Shown here one piece after another: positions 12,401-22,945 of a DNA stretch of 64,000 bases. The position numbers and the translations under genes are program-made. Source of the stretch: Lindgomyces ingoldianus (lineage: Eukaryota > Ascomycota > Dothideomycetes > Pleosporales > Lindgomycetaceae); contig NW_022985185.1 in NCBI RefSeq assembly GCF_010093535.1, forward strand, positions 98,282 through 162,281, in the 5' to 3' direction. Below the pieces are notes generated by a model. It made no database searches. It saw only the letters and a program-made list of their open reading frames with translations, and was not told the origin of the DNA. Position 1 is the stretch's first letter; every line of letters begins with the position of its first letter.

Positions 12401-15047
12401 CGCACGAGCATCTTCCGCATCCCACATCAAGTCGATCAAGGAAAACGGAGCGACATCCGGTTGCACCATTCCATGGATTACCTGCGCTTTGGTGGCCATT
12501 GCGAAAAGAGTTGGATGGAGCATAACCTCAGCCACTGTCAAGGCAATGCCTGCATCTCTCGCGGCCGCCACTAGCCTCATGGCTCGCAGTGAATCCCCTC
12601 CGACCGCAAAGAAGCTGTCTTTTGTCCCGAAGTCGCCATGTCCGCTAAGTACAGCCTTCCAAAGTCGGTGCAGGTTTCTTTCCATGTCCGTTGACGGTGT
12701 TTGCCTTTCAGATTTCGCTGAACTGAAATTCCTCAGCTTCTTTCTCGGTATTACACTTCCAATTTCCCGCAGACGCTTTCGGTCAGTCTTGCATGATACC
12801 ATCAATGGCATATTGTGCAATGGGATATATGCTGAAGGAACCATGTATGCCGGAAGATCAGCGGCAAGGCAGACGTCCATCTCATCCATTCTCTCTCTGA
12901 GGGCTTTCGAAAATGTAGAGATGAGATCGCCGTTTTGGCAACGAGTTCCGTTCTCTTTCCCCTCTGTAAGGAAAGCCACGAGAGTTGGTTCACCGAATCC
13001 GCCGGGCTTAATGACTTCTACTGCTACCTCCGTCCCTGTTGGGAGGTGTTTCCGCATGTTGTACTCGATCTCGGCCAGCTCAATTCGCTGTCCTCGGAGT
13101 TTGACTTGCTGGTCCCTGCGCCCGACAAAGACGATCTCTCCTCGACCATCGGGGTCGTATCGAACCAAATCGCCAGTCTTGTATAGCCGACCGCGTCGTC
13201 CTGGTATTGTTCCGGTTCCAGTAAGTAGAAATTCAGGATCCTCAATATATACCTCTTGTGTCTTCGCCAGCTCATTGAGGTATCCGATTCCGACAATGGG
13301 ACCCTCGACCAACAGCTCTCCGATAGCACCAATAGGGACAAGCCGGTCATGATCTGCAGGGTCAACAATCCACATTATACCTCCAACACCCTTCCCAATA
13401 GTCGTATATTCACTCCCATTAACATTGTTATTAACGGAGCAGCCCACCGTGCACTCTGATGGCCCGTAGGCAATCACAACCTTGGTATTTGCACCCCAAC
13501 TTGCTGCATCACTAGCAGATACAGTTTCTCCACCCAAGCCGAGTACATCCAGTGATAATAAAACGTCTGGGTCAAGGATACGTGCTACAGAAGGAGTCAT
13601 ATGTGCCATAGTAACCTTCATATCTCGTATTGCACCACTGAGATTATTGATGCGCATTTCTTCCGAGGGAGTGCAAAGAGTGCCACCATTTGCAAGCGTG
13701 CAGAGCATACAGTCTATACTAACGTCGAATGCATAACTCGCAAAGTCGAGACATCGGGTGTGCGATCGATACCCTACAGCGTAGGCACGGGGTATTGCAC
13801 CAGAAGTGTAGTTGCTGTGTGAGATGACGACACCTTTGGGCTTTCCAGTGCTACCGGACGTGAATTGAATATAGAGAGGCGCGGATGGTGGAACGGGAGG
13901 GAGAGATATAATTGGCTGCCGCGATGAAAAAGGCTGATCAATTTTAGTAAAATTGGATTCGGAGATCGGAATAATGGTCACGCCAGTTGCTATTCGAAAC
14001 CCTAGCGCTGCTTGCGCTTTGGATGTGACGATAAGAGGCGCGGATATCTGTTTGGCTATGGCGCGAAGCCTGCCTTCTGGTTGCGCTGGGTCGAGGAGTG
14101 CAAATGCGGCGCCTGCCTTCATAACTGCAAGTAATGCGACAATTGTCCAGCGCGACTTTTCGAAGAGCAGAGGAATGATGGTCTGTGGCGATTTGACAAG
14201 CAACAGAAGATTCTGTGCCAACTCTGTCGAATAGCGCTCGATATGCGCATACGTGAGTTTCCCATCCCAGGAATCCACCGCTACTTTCTCTGGACACTGA
14301 AAACACCTATCACGGATGATGTCGTGCATGCACTGGTTGATTGTCGGCGGCAAGGGAGTGTTCCAACTCCAAATCTGGGACAATTCTTCCTGGGAGATGT
14401 CCGCAATCCTGGAAAGAGAAAGATCTCGGTCTTGGAAAATGGTGGCCAGGATCTTGGAGAAGTATTGTAATTGAGTGAGAGCTTGGCTCTCCGACATAGC
14501 TGGTGGCTTCCAATGCGATTCCATGTAGAGTTCCTGGAACAGTAAACGTACGGATACTCGGAAATTCCACTAGAAACAGGATCAGAATAATTATTTCCGT
14601 ATCAGAATGGAGTTCTCTCACATCGTCTCTACCTCCATCGTTAAGAACTACCACTGCAAATCGAGAGCTTAGGAAAGGATCCAGTGCTAAAAGATGATTG
14701 TGGACAACGTTTGCAACATCTGGCACTGCCTTAAAGCCCTCGATTCTATTCACCACGAGACGCTTGAATTCCACCTCTTCCGTTCCGCCCCATCCCCATG
14801 TGCACTCGGTGATTGAATCCCCATTATATCGATACAGGAGAAGAATCCAGGCAACTAAAACAGTTTCTAACGTAGCCCTGTGGTTTTGACCTGCGGGAAT
14901 AGCTATTACAGCTTCATCAGTCCACACGCGATCTTGGCTTACAGTTTCGACGTTGACGTCGACCTTTCCAATTGATGGGCCACCCGATTTGGATACACAT
15001 CTTTTACTATCACCAAACTGCGAGGTTTCTTTTCCTCGAGGGTGCAT
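9425..15047 (-). CDS. sidD: Siderophore nonribosomal peptide synthetase, NPS6/SidD type (A-T-C-T-C)
   Basis: Makes the backbone of a fusarinine-type extracellular siderophore by esterifying N5-acyl-N5-hydroxyornithine units (family knowledge). Two exons: 15047-14622 and 14569-9425. The 52-bp intron (14570-14621, GTGAGA..CTAG) restores the frame and joins a DDWNF block typical of the region before the first A domain. About 1,856 residues. Domain order: an N-terminal condensation-like remnant (about 20-190), adenylation (about 210-720, with FTSGSTGKPKG and YKTGDL), carrier (GGDSLRAMR near 800), condensation (HHALYDG near 1003), carrier (LGGDSIGAMR near 1372) and a terminal condensation-type domain with SHAQYDE near 1583. 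The second module has no A domain, as in NPS6/SidD. The start is the first in-frame ATG. A short extra 5' exon cannot be excluded, since GT/AG signals occur near 15060-15125. Two iron-GATA sites lie about 440-480 bp upstream. Confidence 0.88.
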
Positions 15048-15487
15048 CTTTCAGAACTCTAAAAGTTGATGAGAGGTAGAGAAGGGTCTGACAGTAAGGT
15101 GCGGGCATCTGCGGGTTTACCTTGATGATCAATATCCTCATCCCTGTTGCGGAACGAGCCCGCCATCACGAAACTATCACCTGCTGACCAGGAGAGAAGC
15201 TCTGAAAATGCCAGGATAGTCGTTTTGGGTTTGCACCGAGTTCTCGATTTTTATTTTTAGTCCATTTCGTCATCGTGGGGTGTGTATGAAAGGAGGATAG
15301 TCAAAGCCGGGAAGACAAGACTTGATACGTAAAATGAGAGATAATCGGAATACATGGACTCCGCGATACGCGCGTGAAACAGATAATGGGTGCGCAAAGG
15401 GTGTAAGGAAACGTTAGGGCGTTTTCGACCCCTGGCATGGTCGGGAAGGGAAGAGTTACGCCAAGTCCGATTCCCCACAAAAAGCGG

Positions 15488-15496
15488 ATCAGATAA
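15488..15496 (+). promoter_or_regulatory. Iron-responsive GATA site (ATCAGATAA)
   Basis: Exact match to ATCWGATAA, the site bound by SreA/Sre1/Urbs1-type GATA repressors of siderophore genes, preceded by GG. It lies 441 bp upstream of the NRPS ATG. Confidence 0.75.
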
Positions 15497-15517
15497 TTCA
15501 GAGGTGAATTAGAGCGC

Positions 15518-15526
15518 ATCTGATAA
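15518..15526 (+). promoter_or_regulatory. Iron-responsive GATA site (ATCTGATAA)
   Basis: Second exact ATCWGATAA match, exactly 30 bp from the first and in the same orientation. Urbs1-type repressors are known to use paired sites. It lies 471 bp upstream of the NRPS ATG. Confidence 0.75.
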
Positions 15527-16037
15527 CGTTAATCCCACCCACCATGGCATTCGGACCTGCCTCTTCCAGGCTAACGCTGATGCGCGTGAACTTCAGCCCA
15601 GGAGAACTACAGGGTAGTGTAAAAGCTTTGATCTAATTAACTCCGGCTGCTATTTGGAACGGAGTTCACCGCAGGGATATATTTTTCCGAATTGCGTAGT
15701 TCGCCTTCTTCAGAGATTTTCGACAAGCCGACCCTGCACAATGGCACGATTAGAAGCGAAAAGTCTGCCATGAAGCTCAATTACCGATATCGGTGCGAGG
15801 TAGAGACGATGTGCGAACAAAACGCATGCGAGCCCGAGGTGAGGGTGCCGCAGGGACAAAGTCTCCCAGAATGCAGCTCGGCTGGAGATCATAGGTTCAT
15901 GTGCAAAATTGTGGTAATTTATTAGTCTAAGTTGATCTGACCCCAGTCGTCTTTTTTGTAAAGAAGCATGTCGCATCGTTTCACTCCTATCTGGCAAACA
16001 TCGTGTTCGTATCCACTGTCAAGTCTCTGCGCAAGCG

Positions 16038-16750
16038 ATGGGTTTCGTGGCGCTTCCCGCTCTCATTCCTGACATCGCTGCCGTATACGATGTGTACTTC
16101 GAAGCTTTCAGATATACCTCAATCCTTTCAGCACTGTTCTCATTAGCCACAGCTTCCGACCTCACCAGCTCGGGGTCCGAGTTCCGCAAAGCCCATATAG
16201 CCCACACTCTTTCATATTGGTAGACCTCAGCTACGCAATACATCTTAAAATGCGTGGACAGCGAGACGGGGAGCGTGATGGGAATGACACTATGGGATGT
16301 CTACGTACATCCGAATAATTGGAAGAAGGAGGGCGTAGCCTGGTTGGAGGAAAAGGAGAAAGTAAGGGCCGAAAGACTACCCTCTCCTCTTTGGGAGGCA
16401 AGAGAGCGTTTGTGAATAGCAAAAGATATGTTTGTACGTACCGTCTTCCAGTGTATTCCCATGCTTTCTTGAATTTTCGGGTTTCATCGATGAGGGGACG
16501 TTTGCGGGGTCATGTCGCTGATCCAGAGATAGGATGTCACTTAATAACTGTCTATCCCTCGTACCAGAAGCGAGGTGTGGGCACTAAGCTTACAGAAGGG
16601 GGAATTCAAATTGTGCAGGAGACTGGACTACCCATCTATCTGGAAAGCTCAAAGGAAGGTATCCACATGTGTGAGAAATTAGGATTTCAGATGTTTAAAG
16701 GACGAAATCACACATTCAAAGGACGTACTCCACGAAAGCGAGGACTGTGA
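16038..16750 (+). pseudogene. GNAT-family acetyltransferase, disrupted
   Basis: Resembles the common fungal GNAT proteins of about 220 residues. The start at 16038 reads MGFVALPALIPDIAAVYDVY and the frame runs to SYW. An in-frame TAG (16221-16223) then falls where a residue is expected, and the same frame continues with TQYILKCVD, GMTLWDVYVHP and PLWEAREAFV up to a TGA at 16413. The C-terminal half continues in another frame (about 16520-16750) with ITVYPSYQKRGVGTKL, the acetyl-CoA pyrophosphate loop (R-G-V-G-T), and CEKLGF. The TAG could have come from CAG by one C-to-T change. The shift near 16413-16520 might be an unrecognised intron or a second break. No intron I can place removes the TAG. 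It lies between the NRPS and the ABC transporter, so it may be the relic of a cluster gene. Confidence 0.6.
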
Positions 16751-16922
16751 GGTCTCTTTGATGGTCTGGGTTCCTGAGGGAAAAGGTTCGGCGCTTCTAG
16801 ATTGAATCGATCTTGAGTGAATAATAAACACAAAAGATTGCCACAGCGCAAGACAACGGTCGAACTTAACCGCAACACTCAGTGTGAGATTTAGTTCGTT
16901 TACCCATAACGGTATTATCCGC

Positions 16923-19900
16923 CTATTCCATCATCTGGTGGAGAGCATTAACGCGGTACCTCTCGCTTCGTTGTACCAGATCTTCATGCCGACCTTGATC
17001 AATAACCCGCCCTGTGTCGATCATGAAGATCACATCAGCCCGCACAATCGTCCTTAATCGGTGAGCAATGGCAATGACTGTAACTCCATTACCCTTAACA
17101 GCCTTATCCAGCCCCATCTCGAATGCCCTCTCACTCTCTGCGTCTAAGGCACTAGTGCTCTCGTCCAGAAGTAGCAGCCTTGGCTTCCTGATCAATGCTC
17201 GGGCAATGGATAGGCGCTGGCGCTGGCCGCCGGATAGCTGTGACCCATTGGATCCACAATCGGTTTGATAGCCATCTGGCAAACTCATGATTGCGTCGTG
17301 AATGCCGGCCAGTTTGCACGCTTCTTCAACGTCTGCGTCCGTTGGTGAATGGTAAGGTCGCGCTCCGAGCGAGACGTTGAATTTAATAGTCCCTTGGAAG
17401 AGAACATTGTCCTGCGGTACGTACGCAATCTCTTCCCTGAAACTCGTAGTCGTGCGGCGCGATATGTCATCCCCATCTAGCAATATACTTCCAGATGAAG
17501 GGTTGTAGAAGCGTTCTAGAAGAGCAAATATCGTAGTTTTCCCTGCACCTGATGGCCCTACAAGAGCGCAGAACTGACCTGGATGGATAGAGAGAGAGAG
17601 AGAGTTGATTACAGTGACTTTTGGACGCGCTGGGTACGAGAAAGACACTTGGCGAAACTCCACAGCTGCACCATGCCTCAGAATTGAGAGTATGGGGGAA
17701 GCGGCATTTGCTTCAATATCGTCTGCTCCTTTTTCATCCAGATTATCGGGGTCGGGGGTAGACATCCCTGACCTAGATTGAGACAGGCTCGTCTCCAGGC
17801 TGAGAAGTCCAACGATTCGTGAGATAGCAGATTTAGCCCGAGAAAGTTCCGGAGCAAGTGTAAACATCTGGCCCCATAGTTGTGCGGACACCAGCATAGC
17901 AACGAGAATGATGAAAAACTGTGTTTGGGTGTATCTGCCTTCCAGTATCTGTTTCGCACCCCACCAGTACGCAAACGCATATATAATGTTTCCAGTGGAG
18001 TTTGCAATTGCGAGCCAAACGTTGGATTTGATACTCTGCATAACCATCTCTTTTCGGGGTGCTTTCAGCGTGCGGCGATACGTCTGCATGATTTCAGCCT
18101 CAATAGATAGTGCGGCAATGGTTCGAATGTTGGAGACAGCTTCGACTGTTATGGCGATAGAGGTTAAAAATGCGCTAGCATGGCGCTCGCGAAAGTGTGC
18201 GATAGATCGTAATTGCATAAATCCAGCACCCAAGAGAAGTGGGACTGTGACCAAGCAGATGATGGCAATTCTCCACGCAATGATGTGAGAGAGAACAATG
18301 GCAACTATGAAATTGATAACGACAGAAAAGAGGGTGCCAACAATTGAGCCGCTGAATCCAGCGAGCGCATTGCCATCTTTTGTTATGAATGACAGAAGAA
18401 TTTCGGGGCTTCGGCCGTTAGATTGATGCCACTGAAGTGGTTGATCGAACAGGGTTCGAAACGACCGTAGGCGGACCTTGTACATCAGGCGTTCGGAGAT
18501 AAGGCCAAACATTGACCAGCTCGTGAAGTTAGCTAAGAACTCTATGCAAGCTAGCATGAAGAAGAGGCCAGAAAAGAGCAGGCCCCTTGATCGTATTGAT
18601 GCTGGTTGTTCGCAAGGAGATAAGGCGCCAATGGTATTCCCAAATATCACTCCAGACCCAGGGTAAGTTCCGCCTACAATGGCGGCCGCAACGAAAGCGA
18701 CTAAGAGGAGAATACCATAGGGTTGAATCATTGGCAGTATTGTTTGGATGACAGAACATCCATCGGCGTCGTCGACAACCTTGTCGAAATCATCAGGCGA
18801 CGTAGTGGCCCCAGCTTTCTCATCGGTAGCAGATGCTGGTTTGTTTTTTTCAATAATTTCCACATCTTTCTTGCCCTGTATTGCTCCCGTTCCATTTTCT
18901 GCGTCATCGGTTGGCTGCACCGATTGCAGGCGCACCATTTCGGCATACGCTCCATTCGAATCAATAAGTTGTAAATGCGATCCTTGCTCAATGATCGTTC
19001 CAGTTTTCATGACAATGATATTGCTAGCGGCCTTGATGGTAGACAGTCGATGGGCAATGGATATGACGGTTCTTCCTTGCGCTGCCTTCTCGATGGCTCG
19101 TTGTATTTTCTGTTCACTAACCGAATCTAAGGCAGATGTTGCCTCATCTAGAACCAGAATCCTCGGGTCACGGACAAGTGCTCGAGCTAGCACAATCCTC
19201 TGCTTCTGGCCGCCACTAACAAGGCTTCCGCTGGAACCGACAAGAGTCGCAAGACCATGCTCAAGTTTCTCAATGAAATCCATGGCGTCAGCCAGATCAG
19301 CAGCACGTTGAACCAGAGCAAAGATCTCAAAGACTTCTGGGCCTGCCCATTCCGCGGACTTGACAAGATTCTGGCCAGCCCTGGCCGCTTCCGTAATCCG
19401 AGAAAGGCTGTCTCCCTGAAGAACATCTCGAAGGTTGGAATGTGCCGGTGAATTCATGAGGCCAAAGGCAATGTTCTCCAGTATTGAGCGATTAAGCAGG
19501 GACGAGTCCTGGGGTACAAGGCTGATGAAGCTTCGTAATGCTCTCACATTAAGGCTTCGGATATCTCGTCCATCAAGCATAATGGTCCCATCTCCAGAAT
19601 CGTACAGTCTTGTCATCAAACTAGCAACAGTCGACTTTCCACTTCCTGAAAGTCCAACAATAGCAGTCATTTCTCCTGGAGCGCATTTAAACGACACATT
19701 TCGAAGAACGGCGTGCTCTGGTCTCGACGGATACGTAAATGAGACATTGCAAAACTCAATTTTGCCATTCGTGCTCGGTGGTTTGTCTCCAGTGTCAGAG
19801 CTGCCATCAATTGATGGTTTATGATCCATATCTTTTCGAAGGCGCTCAAAGGCAGCAAAGGCAGCACCAAATAGTGGGAGCAGAGGAGCCACCTGGCTGA

Positions 19901-20922
19901 GTACGATTGCGCCTTAGATATTGTGAGTACAACACACCAACAAAGGAGCTGGACTTACCATCGACCAGAATAAAGATAACCGTGTAGGTATCTCCGATAG
20001 TCACATCATCGTTCCCAAACTGGACAGTATTTGCAATCTTTCTGCTCCCTTGCCAGTAAGCTAAGGCATTAGCAGAAAATGCAATGAAGTATAGTAGTCC
20101 AGCTTGAATAGCAGCGGCCGAGGCTTTCTTGATTCCTTCAGCCCGAGCATTCCCTAGATAACCGCTAAATATTTCTTCGAGCCTGAAGCTTGCACAAAGT
20201 GCATGCACAAGGCCAACGTGATTGAGACCCTCAGAGGCAAGGGCGCTTGCTGAAGCTAAGTGCTCTGACATTTTCCCAGAGTATCTTTGCACGAAAGTTC
20301 CCCCAACCACAGTCATGATGATGAATGCTGGGATAAGGGAAAGCAAGATGCCGGCGAGTTTTGCGTCTTTCATGAATGCAATTATATATGCAGTAATGCA
20401 AAAGGAGAGACATGCTAAAAAAATTCCAACCTTCTCTGATGTGCCTGTTTCGAGTATTTGAATATCTCCGTTAAGGCGAGATGAGACCTCGCCCGCTTGT
20501 AGTTTGTCGAAAAATGCAACATCCTGCTTTAGCAGATTCCGCAAGTATCGTTCGCGAATTCTCTGGGCGAGACGCTGAGATGTCAGGTTCCAGCACACTA
20601 TATAAATGTATATTAATGCGAAACTAGCGATGCTAACGTAAACGAGGAGAAGAACTTTAGAGTTGATGGAAGATTGTACTTCGGATGATGCATTGGTCGT
20701 AATGCCTTCGTCGCATGTAGCGCTATTCAAGTCATCGACGAGTTGACCGAACAAAATACCAATGAGAGGGAACGGCACTCCTGCAGCTATTGCCGTAATG
20801 AAGCCAGCTCCCACCAGTAATTTGTCTAGCCATGTCGGGTCGGCATAGAAGAGGAGGTGAAGGAATCCGAAGAAGGGGGTAAAGAAGGACTGAGCAAGTA
20901 CTTTAACCTGCATTGAGCCCAT
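16923..20922 (-). CDS. Full-length ABCB-type (MDR) ABC transporter of the siderophore cluster
   Basis: Two exons, 20922-19959 and 19912-16923, around a 46-bp intron (19913-19958, GTAAGT..CTAAG), giving 1,317 residues, the normal size of a TMD-NBD-TMD-NBD exporter. The splice yields a continuous IVLSQVAPLLPLFGAAFAAF helix. NBD1 has Walker A GLSGSGKST (about residue 410), signature VSGGQKQR and Walker B ILVLDEATSALD. NBD2 has GPSGAGKTT (about 1108), LSGGQRQR and LLLLDESTSALD. Both sites look catalytically complete. The nearest functional analogue by context is the ABCB gene beside sidD in Aspergillus fumigatus (established layout). Export of siderophore or precursors is inferred. The ATG at 20922 is chosen because the hydrophobic N-terminus follows in frame. 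A further in-window ATG at 21050 is in another frame. Two iron-GATA sites lie 275-300 bp upstream. Confidence 0.92.
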
Positions 20923-21196
20923 TGAGAGAGCCAGATCAAAGGAAAGAAAGGAGCAACGAAACGTGAGATTGAGATTGTGAGGTCTGCAAGCAGACTGTTG
21001 GAGATTTGCATTGTGGCCAGGACCGAGGACAAGGATGGACTAGTGGACATGGTAATGTGAAAGACGGCTTCTACTAGTGATTAATTTCAATACGGCGGAC
21101 AGGCCTGCTTGATCGAGGCAAGCGAAGTCTGAGATGTGGAGTGAGGGCCCTGATAGTTCAGCGATGCCGGAGGTAGACCCCGCCAAGACGCTTAAA

Positions 21197-21205
21197 TTAT
21201 CAGAT
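21197..21205 (-). promoter_or_regulatory. Iron-responsive GATA site (ATCTGATAA on minus strand)
   Basis: TTATCAGAT on the plus strand. Exact ATCWGATAA match upstream of the ABC transporter. Confidence 0.75.
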
Positions 21206-21212
21206 GAATCAG

Positions 21213-21221
21213 ATCAGATAA
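21213..21221 (+). promoter_or_regulatory. Iron-responsive GATA site (ATCAGATAA)
   Basis: Exact match 16 bp from the previous site and facing the other way, forming a close inverted pair about 290 bp upstream of the transporter ATG. Confidence 0.75.
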
Positions 21222-21269
21222 AATTTTGACCATTACATAACACCCGACTCCTCTTCACCCATCGGATCC

Positions 21270-22565
21270 TTACATCCTTGCACTGACCAGTACCACTCCT
21301 GTATCTCCTTGCTCCTCGGCCACTATCAGGGTGCTCACCACCTCGCCGGCTCTTGCAGCAATATCCCTCGGCAAGGATCGCCCGCCCTCCGAATTAGTCG
21401 ACATCACCCACATTCTGCAGCTCTCAGCAACAGCGCCTCGCTTGAATTGCACTTCCTCAAGGCATTCTCCTTTCTGACGACAGCCGACAATAAGCGAGTC
21501 AATGCCATGGAATAGCCCACTCTCCGATTTCTTCAGGCCTGGATTTTCTGAGATGATGACGGAAGATGGCGCTGCTGGCTTTGCTGTGCCGATTCCAATT
21601 ATACGCAGTCGGTACTTGCCCTTGCTGGTAACCTGTTTCTCGTATGCAGATGCATAGATGTGTTGAATGAGTTCTGAGGAGTCCAGAATATCAGTGTTTC
21701 TATGACATAATGGCCGAGCCCAGATGGAACACAACTTTGGCGGAGGTGGTGCCGGTTCGACACTGAGAACCTTCAATGGCTCGAGAGATGTGCTATCCGT
21801 GATGACCGTAACATTCCCGAGACGCGGGCAGGTCAAGATGTCGTCCAATATCTCAATGGTATGATGGGTTGAGCCAATGATTGATATGTCAAGCGGCGTA
21901 CTATGAGCGCTCCGTAACGCCTCTCTACTCGACATGTAGTCCTTCGTCGAGATGATTCGTTGGCCCGCAGAGAAGTCAACATCTAACAAAGGACGAGCAA
22001 CTACGGGTTCTCTTAGGGAAGAAGGCGAGGGAATCATGAGGCGCTTCGTCCTCACCACATAAATCCTTCCGTTTTCATCTTTGGCAGCTACAATCCAACT
22101 CCTGACGATATTATTCTCCTTTTCTGGCCGCACACTAACAGCTTCATTTTGATATTTGACCTGTGCTTCGAATTGGACAGCACACCATCGCAGATAGTCG
22201 TCAAACTCCTCTCTCAATGGGTTTAGTTGATCAGAGTTTGCAAATTCCACGAGCCGGTTCTGAGCGAGAAGATAATTTACGTACGTAAATTTCGATCTCG
22301 GGTTCCTCGTTGTTGCCAGATCATAGAGGAATGGATATACCATCCGCGCTCGCGGGACATGGGAAGCTGAGTGCCATGAGAATGCTGGTTTTCTTTCGAG
22401 AAAGAGGATGTTTGCCGGCGTTTCCGTTTCTTGGTTTGCGATGGCAGTGGCCAGTTGAGCTGGGCCAAATCCGATGCACACAAGGTCATACTGTACTACA
22501 ACACTCGCTGTAGGCAGGTTGGATGAGGGAAAAAGAGGCCTCGCGGCATATTCTGTAGACGCCAT
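21270..22565 (-). CDS. SidA-like (L-ornithine N5-monooxygenase family) flavoprotein, divergent
   Basis: 431 residues from the ATG at 22565 (the open frame continues upstream without ATG). Fold resemblance to SidA/PvdA is clear: the FAD loop DLVCIGFGPAQLATAIA near residue 27, FLERKPAFSWH, then DLATTRNPRSKFTYVNYL and FDDYLRWC, all in family order. It is shorter than typical SidA (about 500 residues). Key motifs have changed. Where SidA has the ornithine-binding stretch MQISFLKDLAT (Gln102 and Lys107 in A. fumigatus numbering, from memory), this protein has MVYPFLYDLAT, losing both. The NADPH loop, normally GGGQSA, reads GSTHHT. The ATGY motif near the C-terminus is absent. FAD binding seems kept, but ornithine hydroxylation is doubtful. 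It may act on another substrate, or serve a non-catalytic role. It is divergent from the SidF-like gene, sharing a 380-bp promoter. Confidence 0.75.
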   Translation of the reverse strand: MASTEYAARPLFPSSNLPTASVVVQYDLVCIGFGPAQLATAIANQETETPANILFLERKPAFSWHSASHVPRARMVYPFLYDLATTRNPRSKFTYVNYLLAQNRLVEFANSDQLNPLREEFDDYLRWCAVQFEAQVKYQNEAVSVRPEKENNIVRSWIVAAKDENGRIYVVRTKRLMIPSPSSLREPVVARPLLDVDFSAGQRIISTKDYMSSREALRSAHSTPLDISIIGSTHHTIEILDDILTCPRLGNVTVITDSTSLEPLKVLSVEPAPPPPKLCSIWARPLCHRNTDILDSSELIQHIYASAYEKQVTSKGKYRLRIIGIGTAKPAAPSSVIISENPGLKKSESGLFHGIDSLIVGCRQKGECLEEVQFKRGAVAESCRMWVMSTNSEGGRSLPRDIAARAGEVVSTLIVAEEQGDTGVVLVSARM

Positions 22566-22945
22566 TCTCCGCAATGAATGGGAGGGTTTCGTCAGGTAAA
22601 TAGTAGTAAATTACTAAAAAATGAGTTGTTGACTTGGGCTCTGAAGCTGAAGATTTGGAAGGTAGGCTGAAAAACAATCAGTGGGGGGGGGGGGGGGCCG
22701 AATAGCGAAAGACATACCGCAAAATACGTCACAACCGGCCCATAAGCGAGGTAACTCTGCCTGCGACATGGGGTTGCATGCAAGGTTCAAAGTATCCAAG
22801 CCGATCTCCGCTAGTGCATCCAAAAAAAAAAAAGCCGCAGGGAGCTGAAAATGAGAAGTATCCCTATTCAAAATTTCAAATGTGAACAAATTCTGGATAC
22901 TGCATCACGTCCAAGCTCGTTTCTGTAGACCTCTCCCTATTCAGC
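22566..22945. other. Divergent promoter, SidA-like / SidF-like genes
   Basis: 380 bp between two diverging genes. It holds a run of 15 G (22683-22697) and a run of 12 A (about 22821), but no ATCWGATAA site, unlike the three other non-coding stretches of the cluster. Confidence 0.6.

Larger units (their letters stand above)
15048..16037. other. NRPS promoter region
   Basis: 990 bp between the start of the minus-strand NRPS and the plus-strand GNAT remnant. It carries two perfect ATCWGATAA motifs and no supported open frame. Because the flanking genes are divergent, it could once have served both. Confidence 0.6.
20923..21269. other. ABC transporter promoter / monooxygenase 3' flank
   Basis: 347 bp between two minus-strand genes, holding two oppositely oriented iron-GATA sites 16 bp apart. 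No gene is seen. Confidence 0.6.

Noticed and set aside
12342..13352. A 336-codon plus-strand open frame
   Set aside because: It lies wholly antisense to the NRPS adenylation domain, has biased composition and no resemblance; a shadow frame.
14310..14569. A separate gene or true frameshift at the NRPS N-terminus
   Set aside because: A 52-bp intron with good splice signals joins the two frames and rebuilds a family-typical sequence; the downstream part of the upstream frame is a shadow.
16221..16231. An 11-bp GTAGACCTCAG sequence that could be read as an intron removing the GNAT stop codon
   Set aside because: Far below any functional spliceosomal intron size, and its removal would break the frame that continues after the stop.
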